Below, in pieces: positions 24,101 through 35,100 of a stretch of DNA of 64,000 nt. The notes beneath the pieces are model-generated. The model saw nothing but the letters and a program-made list of their open reading frames with translations, was not told the origin of the DNA and ran no database searches. The translations under genes and the position numbers were made by a program. This stretch comes from Climacteris rufus (lineage: Eukaryota; Chordata; Aves; Passeriformes; Climacteridae), in the NCBI GenBank assembly GCA_013398175.1, contig VZRZ01002549.1, positions 1-64,000 on the forward strand, in the 5' to 3' direction. Positions within the stretch are counted from its first letter, which is position 1; each line of letters begins with the position of its first letter.

Positions 24101-26644
24101 CAGGCTGAAACAGAGGCCAGGAGAGAAGCAGCTCAGAGGGAGCGAAGGTGAGCAGCTGTAGAGAACAAGTCTGTATTTTGGGGGAGAGAGGTAAAGAAAC
24201 TTTTTTAGCAGATTTAATATGTATCCTGATCTCTCAACAACGTGTTGCCATGTTGAACTGTTTAAATAGTGACGTTAAAAGTAGCTGTTTACATGAACAT
24301 TGTTTTCTGATAACTTTCATCCTTTTGACATTCCCCTGGTCATGAAACACTAACCACCTTTCATTGTGTGTTACTTTAGTTAGATAAGAGCTTTTTCTAT
24401 CTGATCTTGATTTAAGTACCAGTATAATGGGGCTTGGTGGGGGTCTAGATAAGGTGAGAATGTGAAAGATAATGACTGGACAGAATGACTGGATAATGTC
24501 AGCACTGCTGGGAAGCTTGGTGCTGGTCCAGCTGCCGGGCTGGGAGTGTGGATGGCTTGGATTCAGCAGGGCTTGGTTGGGGCCTTCAGCTGCCCATGGC
24601 AGAGCTGTCTCCTGCTTTGCCCAGCACTGCTGGTTTAAGAATGATTCTGACCTATGGAGACCTTCTGTGGGGTTATGGAAGAGATGCATTGTGAGAGAGA
24701 AGCAGGTGCTTGTCCACTGTGAACTCAGAACCCACCTACACTGCCATGAGCAGGATGACTGTCCCTCTCTGCCACACTGCAATATTAGCAAGCTAAAGCC
24801 AGGAGCCTTTGTGTGGGAGTGTTCATTTGCTGACTGACCCCCCCCCGTGTCCTGCAGTGCAATTGCCAGGATTCAGTTCCGCCTCCCAGATGGATCTTCC
24901 TTCACCAACCAGTTCCCATCTGAAGCACGGCTAGAAGAAGCCAGGCAGTTTGCTGCACAGGTAAATGGGCATTTTGTTTCTCAGCTACGTGCTGATTACA
25001 GCTTGGGGTAGCATCAAGTAGTTGTAGATTGTGGTGGAGTTGTCATCAGCTCCTTTCCTTGCTGTGTATTTGAAGGTAGCAGCCTTCTCCAGTGCCACCA
25101 GCTGCCTTTGTATTGCTGCAGTGTATCATTAGTAAGAGGTACAGAAAAATGAAGGATTTTTCATATCCTACTCTGAAGATGATTGATAGTTTGATACAGA
25201 ACTCTTGTTAAGGTATACTCAACTGGCAAACCTGCAGTGGTTTGAAAGTGAACAGTGATAAATACAATATAAATACAATGTTTTCTTTATGTGCCTCACA
25301 GACGGTTGGTAACACTTACGGCAATTTTTCCCTGGCGACAATGTTTCCCAGGAGGGAGTTCACCAAAGAAGATTATGGGAAGAAGTTACTGGAACTCGAG
25401 TTAGCACCCAGTGCTTCAGTGGTGTTGCTGCCGGTAGGTGCTGGGTTTTGGTGTGATTGATCTTCCATTGTCTTGCAAACGGCAGTACTGTGGCTGGATA
25501 TTTGCTGTTAGTCTGCCGTGATAATGCTTGGTTTGAATTCTGGGATTTTCTGTGTCTAAACAGACTGCGAAATTACTTTAGTCTTTGTCAGGACTGATTT
25601 GGAGAAGTTTTTCTGAAGTAGATAAATGGTGGCACAGATATTTGTCTAATGTGTAACCAAAGGAGTTCTCTTGTGTCTGCTGAGCTGCTCTTCAGAATGA
25701 TGTGTGAAATACTCTACAAGAGCATGACTTCAATGTTTGACGAGTTTGTTTTGTGTGTTTATGACCAGGCAGGAAGACCTGCTACTTCTGTTGTTCAGGC
25801 TTCAGGCAGTGACCTGTGGAAGTTCTTGGGCACAATCCTGTACCCCCTCTTAGCGGTTTGGAGATTCATTAGCAACTTTCTGTTTACGAGTCCCCCCCCC
25901 TCCCAGCCCTCTGTGAGATCAGCTCATCAGCAAGACCATTCAGCTCCCTCAACGTCGAGCAGCATCGAGCAAAGCAGGTGAGGAAAACTGCTCAAGGCAG
26001 CTGTTTCTCAAGCTACTTGCTGGAGTCGTTTTAATCCTGTCCTGGGGAACTGAACTTCCACTTACAGAGTAGAAACAGCCTTGTCTTGCAGTCATTTATG
26101 AATAGGGAATGAGCTGTAACTACTAAGGTGGGCTTCACTTCAGCTGATGCTGTTTGGAAGATAAAAATGTTGAAAATGAGCTATCAAACTGTTATGGTAT
26201 GGCTGTACAAGAAACACAAGCAGCTGAAGTCTGGTTTTGACAGGTTTTGTATTGCCTAGACAGCGAGCTCTCCCCTGTACCAGGAGAGCTGCTCAGCTGC
26301 TTGCAGTGAAGCAGCCACATAATGCTTCAGTGACAGCTGACATAAAGGCTGCCACTCTGTCTGACTGCAAGGAAACAAAGGGCTGAAGAAAATCATTACT
26401 GAGGATAAGAGAAGGATGTATGATTTGTGTTTATTGCATTTGCTGCTTCTCTTGTGTAATTATTGCTGGGGAAACTGTCAAATCTCACTGTTCTTTGTGT
26501 CCTAGGCAAGCAGTCAGGAAACGAGCAGTGGAAAAGCGGGGGGAAGACTTCAAAAAAGAAGGCAAAATATATAGACTGAGGACTCAAGATGATGGAGAAG
26601 ATGAAAACAATACTTGGAATGGAAATTCTACACAGCAAATGTAG
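18125..26644 (+). CDS. UBXN4: UBXN4 (erasin/UBXD2), exons 2-13; exon 1 missing in gap
   Basis: An ER-membrane UBX protein that recruits p97/VCP for ER-associated degradation (family knowledge). Exons: 18125-18227, 19068-19096, 19925-20043, 20615-20783, 21220-21322, 22846-22900, 23049-23213, 24020-24147, 24858-24960, 25302-25433, 25769-25977, 26506-26644 (TAG 26642-26644). All phases join and give 483 residues; with about 28 from exon 1 this is close to the roughly 508 of mammals. In order: thioredoxin-like N-terminal part (EDEQSTEMAARWED, VPSSFFIGDNGIPLEVIAGS), a divergent Ser/Thr/Pro/Gly-rich linker (exons 5-6), a highly charged helical stretch (KKLEERREEKRKEEEQ to KEMLEYKRRQEEELTKRM), the UBX domain in exons 10-11 (RIQFRLPDGSSFTNQFPSE, GNFSLATMFPRREF), a hydrophobic membrane segment in exon 12 (LGTILYPLLAVWRFI), and a conserved tail ending NSTQQM. 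Exon 3 is a 29-nt microexon. Confidence 0.95.
19068..19096 (+). other. UBXN4: UBXN4 29-nt microexon (exon 3)
   Basis: Between 'taaacag' and 'gtatcc' lie 29 nt. Joined to exon 2 (ending AG) and exon 4 (starting AT) they read S-E-A-C-L-Q-F-S-Q-I-Y, the family sequence. Too short for ordinary open-frame scans. Skipping it would shift the frame, since 29 is not a multiple of 3. Confidence 0.9.
22652..22675. repeat. Perfect 11-bp inverted repeat in UBXN4 intron 6
   Basis: ggaggtggtga (22652-22662) and tcaccacctcc (22665-22675) are exact reverse complements with a 2-nt loop. It lies about 170 nt upstream of exon 7. It could be a chance hairpin or a small structural element; no function is assigned. 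Confidence 0.7.
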
Positions 26645-26787
26645 TTTTGAGTAATGGCAGTTACTATCTGGCTGCTTTTTTTTCTTTCTTCTCTTATTTG
26701 ATCTAAGTCAACTAAAGGTTCTGGACAAGTGGGGCTTATTTTACACTGACTGAATTACTTAATTCTTGTTCCTGCAGTGGATTATGG

Positions 26788-26793
26788 AATAAA
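26788..26793 (+). terminator. UBXN4: UBXN4 proximal poly(A) signal
   Basis: AATAAA 144 nt after the stop codon in AT-rich 3'UTR. A second AATAAA lies at 27100-27105, so two transcript ends are likely. Confidence 0.55.
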
Positions 26794-27099
26794 GTCACCT
26801 ATGTCAGAAAAATCAAGTGGGGGTAGGTGAAACCTAGTAAAAGGACTGAAAATCTCCATCAGCTTTCGTAAATATTGCCCTCTGCCACAGAAAGGCACTT
26901 TTTAATCTATAAATATTCTGCTACATAAATTTAAGGGCCAGATATATTAATATAAAGGTGAGGGTAGACAATGACTAATTAAAGTGAGGGTTTCAGAAGC
27001 ACTATAAGTAGCAAATCAGGTAACTAATTTATGTTTAACTTTTTTCTTGCTTCTGCAACTGCAAGCAAAACCTTGTAGTTTTTAATTCCCTAAGCACTC

Positions 27100-27105
27100 A
27101 ATAAA
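27100..27105 (+). terminator. UBXN4: UBXN4 distal poly(A) signal
   Basis: AATAAA about 460 nt after the stop codon, followed about 20-40 nt later by T/GT-rich sequence. The next gene (LCT) converges from the other side, with its own signal at 27603-27608. Confidence 0.65.
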
Positions 27106-27602
27106 CTATTTTCCAGAAAACATAACTGTCTTGTGAAGTTCCTCTGCTGTTCTGGTGTCAAAAGGAGGCAAGCAGGGTCATGCACTGAAATTTAAAATAC
27201 AGCAGCCAAACCTTTTCTTCTTGTTTAAATGACCTTACTGTACCTGACATAAAGGAAAAGGGGGGTGAAAATCCAAAGCCTGCAGTAGCTGCACTAGAAC
27301 AGTTTTCACCAATAGAGACAGTAAGTTGTCTTAAAACAGTGAGAAGCAGGAGAACTTCCAGGGGCTCCTCTCAGAACTGTTGATGAAGCAAGACCAGATG
27401 CCAGCTGAAGTTTAGAATCCTTATGTGCAGATAGGAACAAGCAAGTTTACTTTGGTCTTTAAGAAATCAAATCAATAATGCCCACAGAGAAAAGAGACAG
27501 CTAACACAGAAAAATAGTTTTCCTACCCCTTTTAAAAGCAAACAATAAAATTCTGGGGAGCCATTGCAGAGGCAAGACACAAAGCTGCAGTGCAAGCACT
27601 AG
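27106..27602. other. UBXN4/LCT convergent spacer
   Basis: About 500 bp between the two opposed transcript ends. No exon, repeat family or RNA gene recognised. Confidence 0.6.
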
Positions 27603-27608
27603 TTTATT
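27603..27608 (-). terminator. LCT: LCT poly(A) signal
   Basis: TTTATT on the plus strand is AATAAA on the LCT strand, 68 nt past the LCT stop codon. It gives a very short 3'UTR. Confidence 0.7.
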
Positions 27609-27675
27609 TTACTGGTGGTACAGACTTTTTCGAAGAAAAAAACAAACCAAACAAGCCTTTGAGCTGGTGGAAATG

Positions 27676-27887
27676 TTACATTTTACTACTAAGTTCCATC
27701 TGTGATTGTTTATGGGATCTTTTGGATAATTTTCCGTATTTGTAAGCAAAGACAGCCAAGCCCAATGCTCCAATTGCAGCGAGAGCAAAAAGCACATACA
27801 GTGCTATTTCTGCACTGTGGGGTGTTAAAGCTAATCCCAAAAAGTGCACGCTGTCAGCTGCTCCTGGAGTGGGGTCTGTTGGGGTCA
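27676..27887 (-). other. LCT: LCT exon 17: membrane anchor and tail
   Basis: Encodes residues 1852-1921: a short juxtamembrane part with conserved HFLGLAL, a hydrophobic helix (YVLFALAAIGALGLAVF), the stop-transfer-like KYGKLSKRSHK and a 10-residue end. The acceptor is the AG read from 27888-27889. The final codons differ from mammals, as expected for an unconstrained tail. Confidence 0.92.
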
Positions 27888-30800
27888 CTGAATGGGAAAA
27901 CAAGAAGGAAGTGTTAGTGCAGGGCCTGGGGGAACTGCTGCTTCCTGCCCCCCAAGGCTTTCAGCAGTGCTGCTCAGGACTCTGGCAGTAGCTGCAGTTC
28001 TGGGCCAGCAGGAGCTGACACAATTCTAGCTCAGGGTAAAGGCACAGCTGAGCTGAGAGTGCAGTTCCAAGTGGTGCAGGTGAGTATCCTCATTCCCAAA
28101 CCCCCACACTAATACTGGTTGCTGTTCCTTGTACTCCTCTAGTTGAGGAAAAACAAATCACATTTCCAAAGGCTTACCCAATACACTGATTTGTACAGAG
28201 TATTCAAAATTGCTTAGAAAAAATGTTATGGGAGTACTGAATGTGTGTGGTTTGGAAAATATCTTGGGCAGGTGTGTTAGAGAGAAGTCTAATGGAATAA
28301 CCTCTTACATTTTGGAAACAGGTGTGTGTGGAGATGCTCTTGCACAGGATTTAGTTGTTAGTCTGGTTTTGCATAGAGAAGTGACATTGATTGGAGTTTT
28401 TAAAAAGAATATTGCAGAAAATGGTGTTGTCCTTAAAAACCATAGATGATAGAACTCTTTTGGGACTAGAATCAGCTGCAAACACCCAAGCCCAATTTCT
28501 GCTGCATCACTTACCTTCTGGCTCCTGTTCCAGACAGGGATGTGGGCCTGTTGCTGGGTCTGGAAAGCCATTGCAGTTTATGATCTGTGAGTAATACCTG
28601 GCTGAGGCCTTGGGGCGCCGGGGCAGGGCGGGGTCTGTGAAATTCACGTGGTACAGCCCAAACTTCTCATCAAAGCCCACGGCCCACTCGAAGTTGTCCA
28701 TCAGCGTCCAGGCCGTGTAGCCCCGCAAGTCGACGCCGTCCAGCACAACCGCTGTGGCAGGGCCAGAGAGAACAGCTCAGAGGTGCTGCACAACACCCAC
28801 ACCTGGCACAGCAGCACGCTGAGGTTATTGCCACTGTGGCCTCCTTTGTTTTGGTCTCCCCCTTCCCACCCCTCTCCTGTGTTGATCTAGCTCAGCTGCC
28901 AAGTTACAGCCAACAAGCAGCCAGGGTGGTTCACTCAGTGCCCAAAGCTTTTGTCCAAGAAACAAAGGTTTGGCAATAGAGAAGAAAGCAAAGCTGTCAA
29001 AATGCAGCCATTGCTTAAACAAGTGTTTGTGGGGCCTTGCTGCTACATGAGCAGCAGTACATGAGGCACTTCCTGAACACCTGGCTGCCAGTTCCCAGTA
29101 TGTCAGAAATGCAAACTGAAAAAGTCCTTTCCTGAAGTTGCTTGACCACTGCTGTAATGAAACCAGTTTGGGGGTTGGGTCTTTACTGTTTTCAAAAAGA
29201 TGCAGTTTTTAGACACAGCAGTAGTCAAACTAGATGCCAAAACAGGGGTTTATCAGGTAGTAGTACCTGCTCTTGACAGATGCAGCAATTCAAGGAACCT
29301 GTGAGTTACCCCACTAAACCCAAGGTTTGTTCTTCCTTTAGATCACCTTTCCTGGCACAGTTGTGACTATCCCTGGACAGTTTTTGGTAAAGCCAAAGGC
29401 TCTTCCAAGTGGATTCAGTAAACCCATGTGACTGTGCAACTTGCAAGAGTGATGGCAGCAGTCTTTCAGCTCTTCACAGCTTGCTTTACACACATCAGTC
29501 TTGTGGCAAAGCCACTGCTGCTCTCTAGAGCTTTGCTGACCAGATTTTGATAACCACTCTTACCTTTCAGTGCCTCATCAATGTAGGCCCGATAATAATG
29601 CATTCTCCAAGTGTCGTTGAAGTTAAAGGCTCCCCTTTCTGAGACCCCGTTTTCAGTCACATAAATGGGAGGGTTGTTGTACTCTTCCTTTATCCACCTC
29701 AGGATCTTTCGGAAGCCGAAGGGCGTCACCTTCAGCCAGAGGGAGCCCGAGCTCAGCCAGCTGCGGTCGGTCACTGTAGCTACACCCCTGGGGGGAGGAC
29801 TCTGCTCAGGACCAGTCCCACGTGCCAGGCACCTCCCTGCCCAGGGCTGAGGTGCTGCTGCTGCCCACAGGCCCAAAAAACACTTGTCATACTTTGCTTT
29901 ACAATAACACACTCTGTAAATCAGCTACGGCTGAGGGTGTGATGTTGGCTCCAAATCTTTGTATACTGCAGCACCATTTCTACTTTCCAATGCAAAATGC
30001 AGTGCTTGAGCACACCAAATTGCCCTTTACACCTCCATACAGGAAGGCAAGACTGAGCCCAGTGTCCTGCAGGGCTAAACCATAAGGGGCTGGGATGTAG
30101 AACCAAAGGGAAGCTATAACAATTTCATCTATTCCCTGTGGAAGCATTTTGGAAAGCAGACAATTTCACCCCCATGTGTGGTCCTACCATTGCCTGAATT
30201 CTCATTAGAAAAACTAGCAAGCTCCTGTGGTTTACCTTTTGAAGGTGGGGAATGAAATTATTTCTAAATAAAAAACTTGACTTATATATACTTAGTCATG
30301 AAGTGATTTAGCTATTTAGGCTTTGAACTTGTATTTGTCCAATGCAGTGAGGGATCTAAAACAGTGAGGGATCTGTTTGTTTAACAGCAAATGGAGCAGT
30401 ATCCATAAAGCAGGAGAACACCTGAGAGTTCAAACTGCAGATTGGAGGCAGCAAATATGATAAATACTGTCTACAGCTGATCCCAAATCATTGGGAAACT
30501 CACAAGTGCAGATTCCCTCCCTTAGTAAATCCTTTCATTTCCTTTGTTCTCTTTTAAACATTCATGTTTATCATCTCACATCTGTAAAAAAAAAGGGCTA
30601 TTGCTGGACTTTAGTGAAAATAACAGCCCTACAGGTACTCTTTGGTTATATTTTCCCTAGTATTGGTTATAACAGCTTAAAACACCTGCCTCAGAGCTTT
30701 ATTTGCTATCAATTTACACTTGTCAGTTGGCCCAGGCATGCAGATTTTACTTGACCAATAATTTATATTCATTTCTTACCTATCAGAGTCATATGACATA

Positions 30801-32101
30801 ACACCCTTAGGATAGTTTAGGTTGTTTGTTAAAACTGTGGTATAATGATTTAGACCAAAGTAGTCATATGTGCCTTTAATTCTTTGTTTTTCACTTTCAG
30901 TAAATTCTGGAAGTCTGCAAGAGAAAACAGAGAACACTTTGCACACAGTCCATGGGTGATGCTGGTATCCCTGGTACCAGCACCACAAGCACAAGGGGAG
31001 AAACTGGGAATTGGGAATGGAAAATAAGAAATGTAATTAAGAGGGACCAATAAGTTCAGTACATAGTTTGAAGAAAAGTTAAACAACTTAACCACAGGCA
31101 TCAGGGCATTTACTGTGTCACTGAGCTCCCAATTTATTACCTCAAAGACATGTTACATTAGTAAGTTTAGTTTGCAGGAGAGGTAAAGACAGGGAACAGG
31201 CAAAGCCCCCCTGCCTAGATTGGAACTAGGTGATCTTTAAGGTCCTGTCCAACCAAACCATTCTGTGATTCTATGAAAATACACACTAGAATTTTTCTGT
31301 GAGGATACAATAAACTTTTTTACAGTAACATTGCAGTAGAATGATTGAAATGTAGCACTTGTGTCAGAAAAGCAGGTTTCAGCACAGCAAGTGAAACAAA
31401 AGCAAGGTGTGTGCCTGGGTTCTTACCTGGACTTGCTCAGACCCTGAGCCAGACTTCGTTCCCGAATCCTTCTTTTCATCACTTCATTATAGTCACCATT
31501 TTTGAATATGGGATGAGCAAACCAACCTAGAAAAAACTAAACCAGGAAATAAGGGAGGATAAATTATTTATCCAAACATGGGATTTAACCACTTCTCTGT
31601 CATCTGCTGCTTTATAGGTGATACCTGAATTTATAACAAACAGGGGCACACAAAGATACACGGAGATGCCCATACATCAGCAGCAAATTTAATAACCTTT
31701 TATCACTGCAACCGTATTTTGTCTCATTTCTGTTGCATATTGATCAGCCCCCATAGGAGGGTGATACATTTCCTTGCAGTGATGCCTCTGCCTCATTCTC
31801 TTTGAGCGAGATGCTGACCCGGGCTCTGGGCACGCCCAGCACCCAGAGAGGAACAAGCCCGGGGCAGCAGGGAGAGCCGTGACCAGGGCCCTCTGTACCT
31901 GCATGAACCGCCTGGCAGCCTCGATGTCCTCCTGGCTGTGTGGGTTCCGTGGTTCTGCCCAGTCAGAGTTGATGGTGATGGAGATGAGCCCTCCCTGCTT
32001 AGCCCTGTAGGTCTCGTTGTAGAGGTGCCAGACCTCGGCGTGCGCCTTGATCAGGTTGTGTCCCACGGTGTAGGGAGCGCGGCCCGGCCGCACGGAGACG
32101 C

Positions 32102-32173
<72 letters not shown>

Positions 32174-35100
32174 CACGGGCAGGGGAGCAGCGCTCCCCAG
32201 CCCTCTCGTGGCCGATTCCCAGCTTAACACAACCCCCAGGGCAGCCAGAACTGCCCCTGGCAAAGGAATAAACGAGCAGCACCTGGTCCCCGGGCCCAGC
32301 CCTGGGCTGGAATCAGTGCTTGGCAGAGGCAGCTGAAGGAGCAGCTGCTGTGGGAAGGCTGCAGGACCCTGCATTGCCCCTCCTCCCTCTGGAGTGGGAC
32401 ACAGGCTGCCAGCCCTGGCAACAGGCTGCTGCTGCCACTGTGGAGAGCAAAAGGCTGTTTGTTCAGGCCAGCTCACATCACCTCTTCTCTTGCTCCTACC
32501 CTGCAGCTGAGCTGCGTCCTCCTCCAGCTCTAACTCTTCTCCACAGTCCCTGGAGCTGCTCTGGAAATGGGGTCTGCTCCAGGCAGTACATATAATCCAG
32601 AGGCTGCAGAGCAGGGGTGGATTAGAGGAGTGGAAGGAGGAGGATGGGTCTTGGAAGTGACAGGCAGAGCAAAGGAAGGACCTGTTCACCACCCCACAAA
32701 CCCTTCTATCCACACCACACTGACTTCTTTACCTTTGCAAGCCCCAAGCAACTACTCTGCTGCAGCCTAAAACAATTGTGCTGCCAGTGCTGTGAAGGCT
32801 CTGAGGTTATGCCCAGCAATGTTACCTGGAGCAGCTGTGCCAACACCATAGCCAAGATATGCGGTGTTGTAGGGCTCATTGAGGGTTATCCAAAATTTCA
32901 CTTTATCTCCCAGTCTCTGGAAAAGGACTTCAGCATATTCCTTAAACCTCTGAACTATAGTATCATTCTCCCACCCACCAACGTTCTGCAGTGCCTGTGG
33001 GAGGTCCCAGTGATACAGAGTCACCTGTGGGGAAAGACAGCAGGACAAAGGACTCAGCCAGTCACTCTTACAGTAACTCAGACTCATTTATGGGTACAAA
33101 CAAACTGTGCTTTGATCTGCAGTTACCTGTTCCTAACAGTGATTGATGTTGTAGTGATCACTCATGCACTCAAATAAAACACCTTTTTGCCAGTGTTTCA
33201 GTTTCTTTAGGGACCATCTAACCAAAAAACAAAGGTATTTACCTAACAACACCTTGTGACAGCAAGAACTCCTCAGTGAAGGACTGCTGCACCTGCACTG
33301 ACTCTCAGGTGAAATACAACCTACTGGAACACGTGTCTGGGCTGGTAGAGGGGTATGAGGACAGATCAGAGTCACTCAACAGTGCTGAAAGAGCTGATTG
33401 ATGCAGGGGTGAGGTGACTGTCCATTGTATGTGACAAACCACACTGACCAGTGGAGCTTCCTGACCCCCAGGAAAAGAGTAAAGTTACATCTGTCTCCAA
33501 GAAAGGCAAAAAGGAAGATCTTGGGACCTGTGTTAGTCAGCCTCACCTCAGTGTCTGGAAAGATCACTGCATAGGTCCTTGTGAAATCTATTTCCAAGCA
33601 CATGAGGGACAAGAAAGTAATTGGAAACAGCCAACAATAAGGGTACTGTGATCTTTCTGGGTAGTAAAGTCAACATATCCCTATATTCCAAGTTCATTTG
33701 CTTTTGGAATACCCCATGTTTCTTCACAGAATGAAATGAAAAACCATGAAAAATGATTTTTTTCTGAAGGAGGGCATGGATGGAAATCCATATGTTACTC
33801 TTAGCATCAGATTTGGGTTTGCTATTTTTCAGTTACCTGAAAGTTACTGGGTTTAGTTACCTGAGGCTTAATGTTGGCTGCCAGCAGGGCATCAATGAGC
33901 CTTTCATAGTAGTTCAGTCCCATTTCATTGATGTATCTGGTGGTCCCATCTGGGAGAACACGGGACCAGGAGATGGAAAAGCGATAGTGAGACACCTTGA
34001 GGCTTTTCAGCATTTCCACATCCTCCTCAATCTTGTGGTAGCTGTCACAAGCTACATCTCCAGTCTCATCGTTGCTGATTCTCAAGGGAGTGTGGGAATA
34101 TTTATCCCAAATGCTAAGTCCTTTCCCATCTGCTCTCCATCCTCCCTCAATCTGTAATTGAAAATGGGGGGGAAATTGTTAGTAAACCCAAAATTTAGGT
34201 CTTGGCCTAGCAAAGAATTCAGCCTGTTGGTCTTTGTGGTGCCACACAATGTTTTGACTTACTGGTTTAAGACTGAAAATAGAAATGCCTTTGCTGTACC
34301 AAACTAGGAAGACCTCTTGGGCCTCAAGGCAAGATGCATTAGCAAAGTACAACATCACAGAGCAGGCAGTGTTTCAGCTCACCTGCTGCTCCATGTTGGC
34401 TGCCTCTCATGAAGGCCATGCTGCTGTCTCAAACCCTGTGGTATAACCATGCCCTTAAATTCCTCCAAGTTCCTCCCTTTTACAGCAGTTGTTACACTGA
34501 CCCTTCACTATGGCAAACCCCAGTGTTACAAAAGGTGTAGGTGTCTCATCCTAAATGAATTAACTGATACTTCAACGGAATTAACAGATACTTCAGGAGT
34601 CCACCTCTGTTTCCTGACCTGGTATGCTGCAGTTGCTACACTCCACCAGAAGTTCTCTGGAAACTCTCCATACAAAAATTCCTCTTCCTTGGGCAGTGGG
34701 ATACCGTTACTGCGGATGATTTCTGCGTAGTACACGGCAGAGCGCCTCGGGGTTCTCGGCCTGTTGGGGTTGTCAAAATCAACCTGGTGCAACCCAAATC
34801 TTGGATCATAACCAGCCAGCCATTCAAAGTTATCCATAAATGACCAAGCGTTGTATCCTTTCAGATTAACACCATCTAACTTGTAAGCTGAAAAAACAGA
34901 AACAAATGGAAGAGCATCAGTGGCATAATCACACATTAAATGAACCCTAAGGAATTCACATGCAGGCACACACAGGCTCCCAGTTTCATACAGCTGGCAC
35001 TGCTCAACTAAGATCACTAAAAGACTCTACATGATTGGAGGAAACAAAGTACAGCCATGCAAAGGAGATTATAAAATCAAACACTGTGTTTATATTGTGT

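Noticed and set aside
31427..31526. Shorter LCT exon 13 starting at the AG just before GTTGG
   Set aside because: It would leave a phase mismatch with exon 12, which ends on a full codon. The acceptor ten bases upstream (exon to 31536) keeps the frame and the aligned residues.
31938..32336. Plus-strand frame with long Asp-Arg repeat, and minus-strand frames with Val-Pro or Leu-Ser repeats
   Set aside because: These are translations of the (GGGACA)n microsatellite and the antisense of LCT exon 12; not genes.
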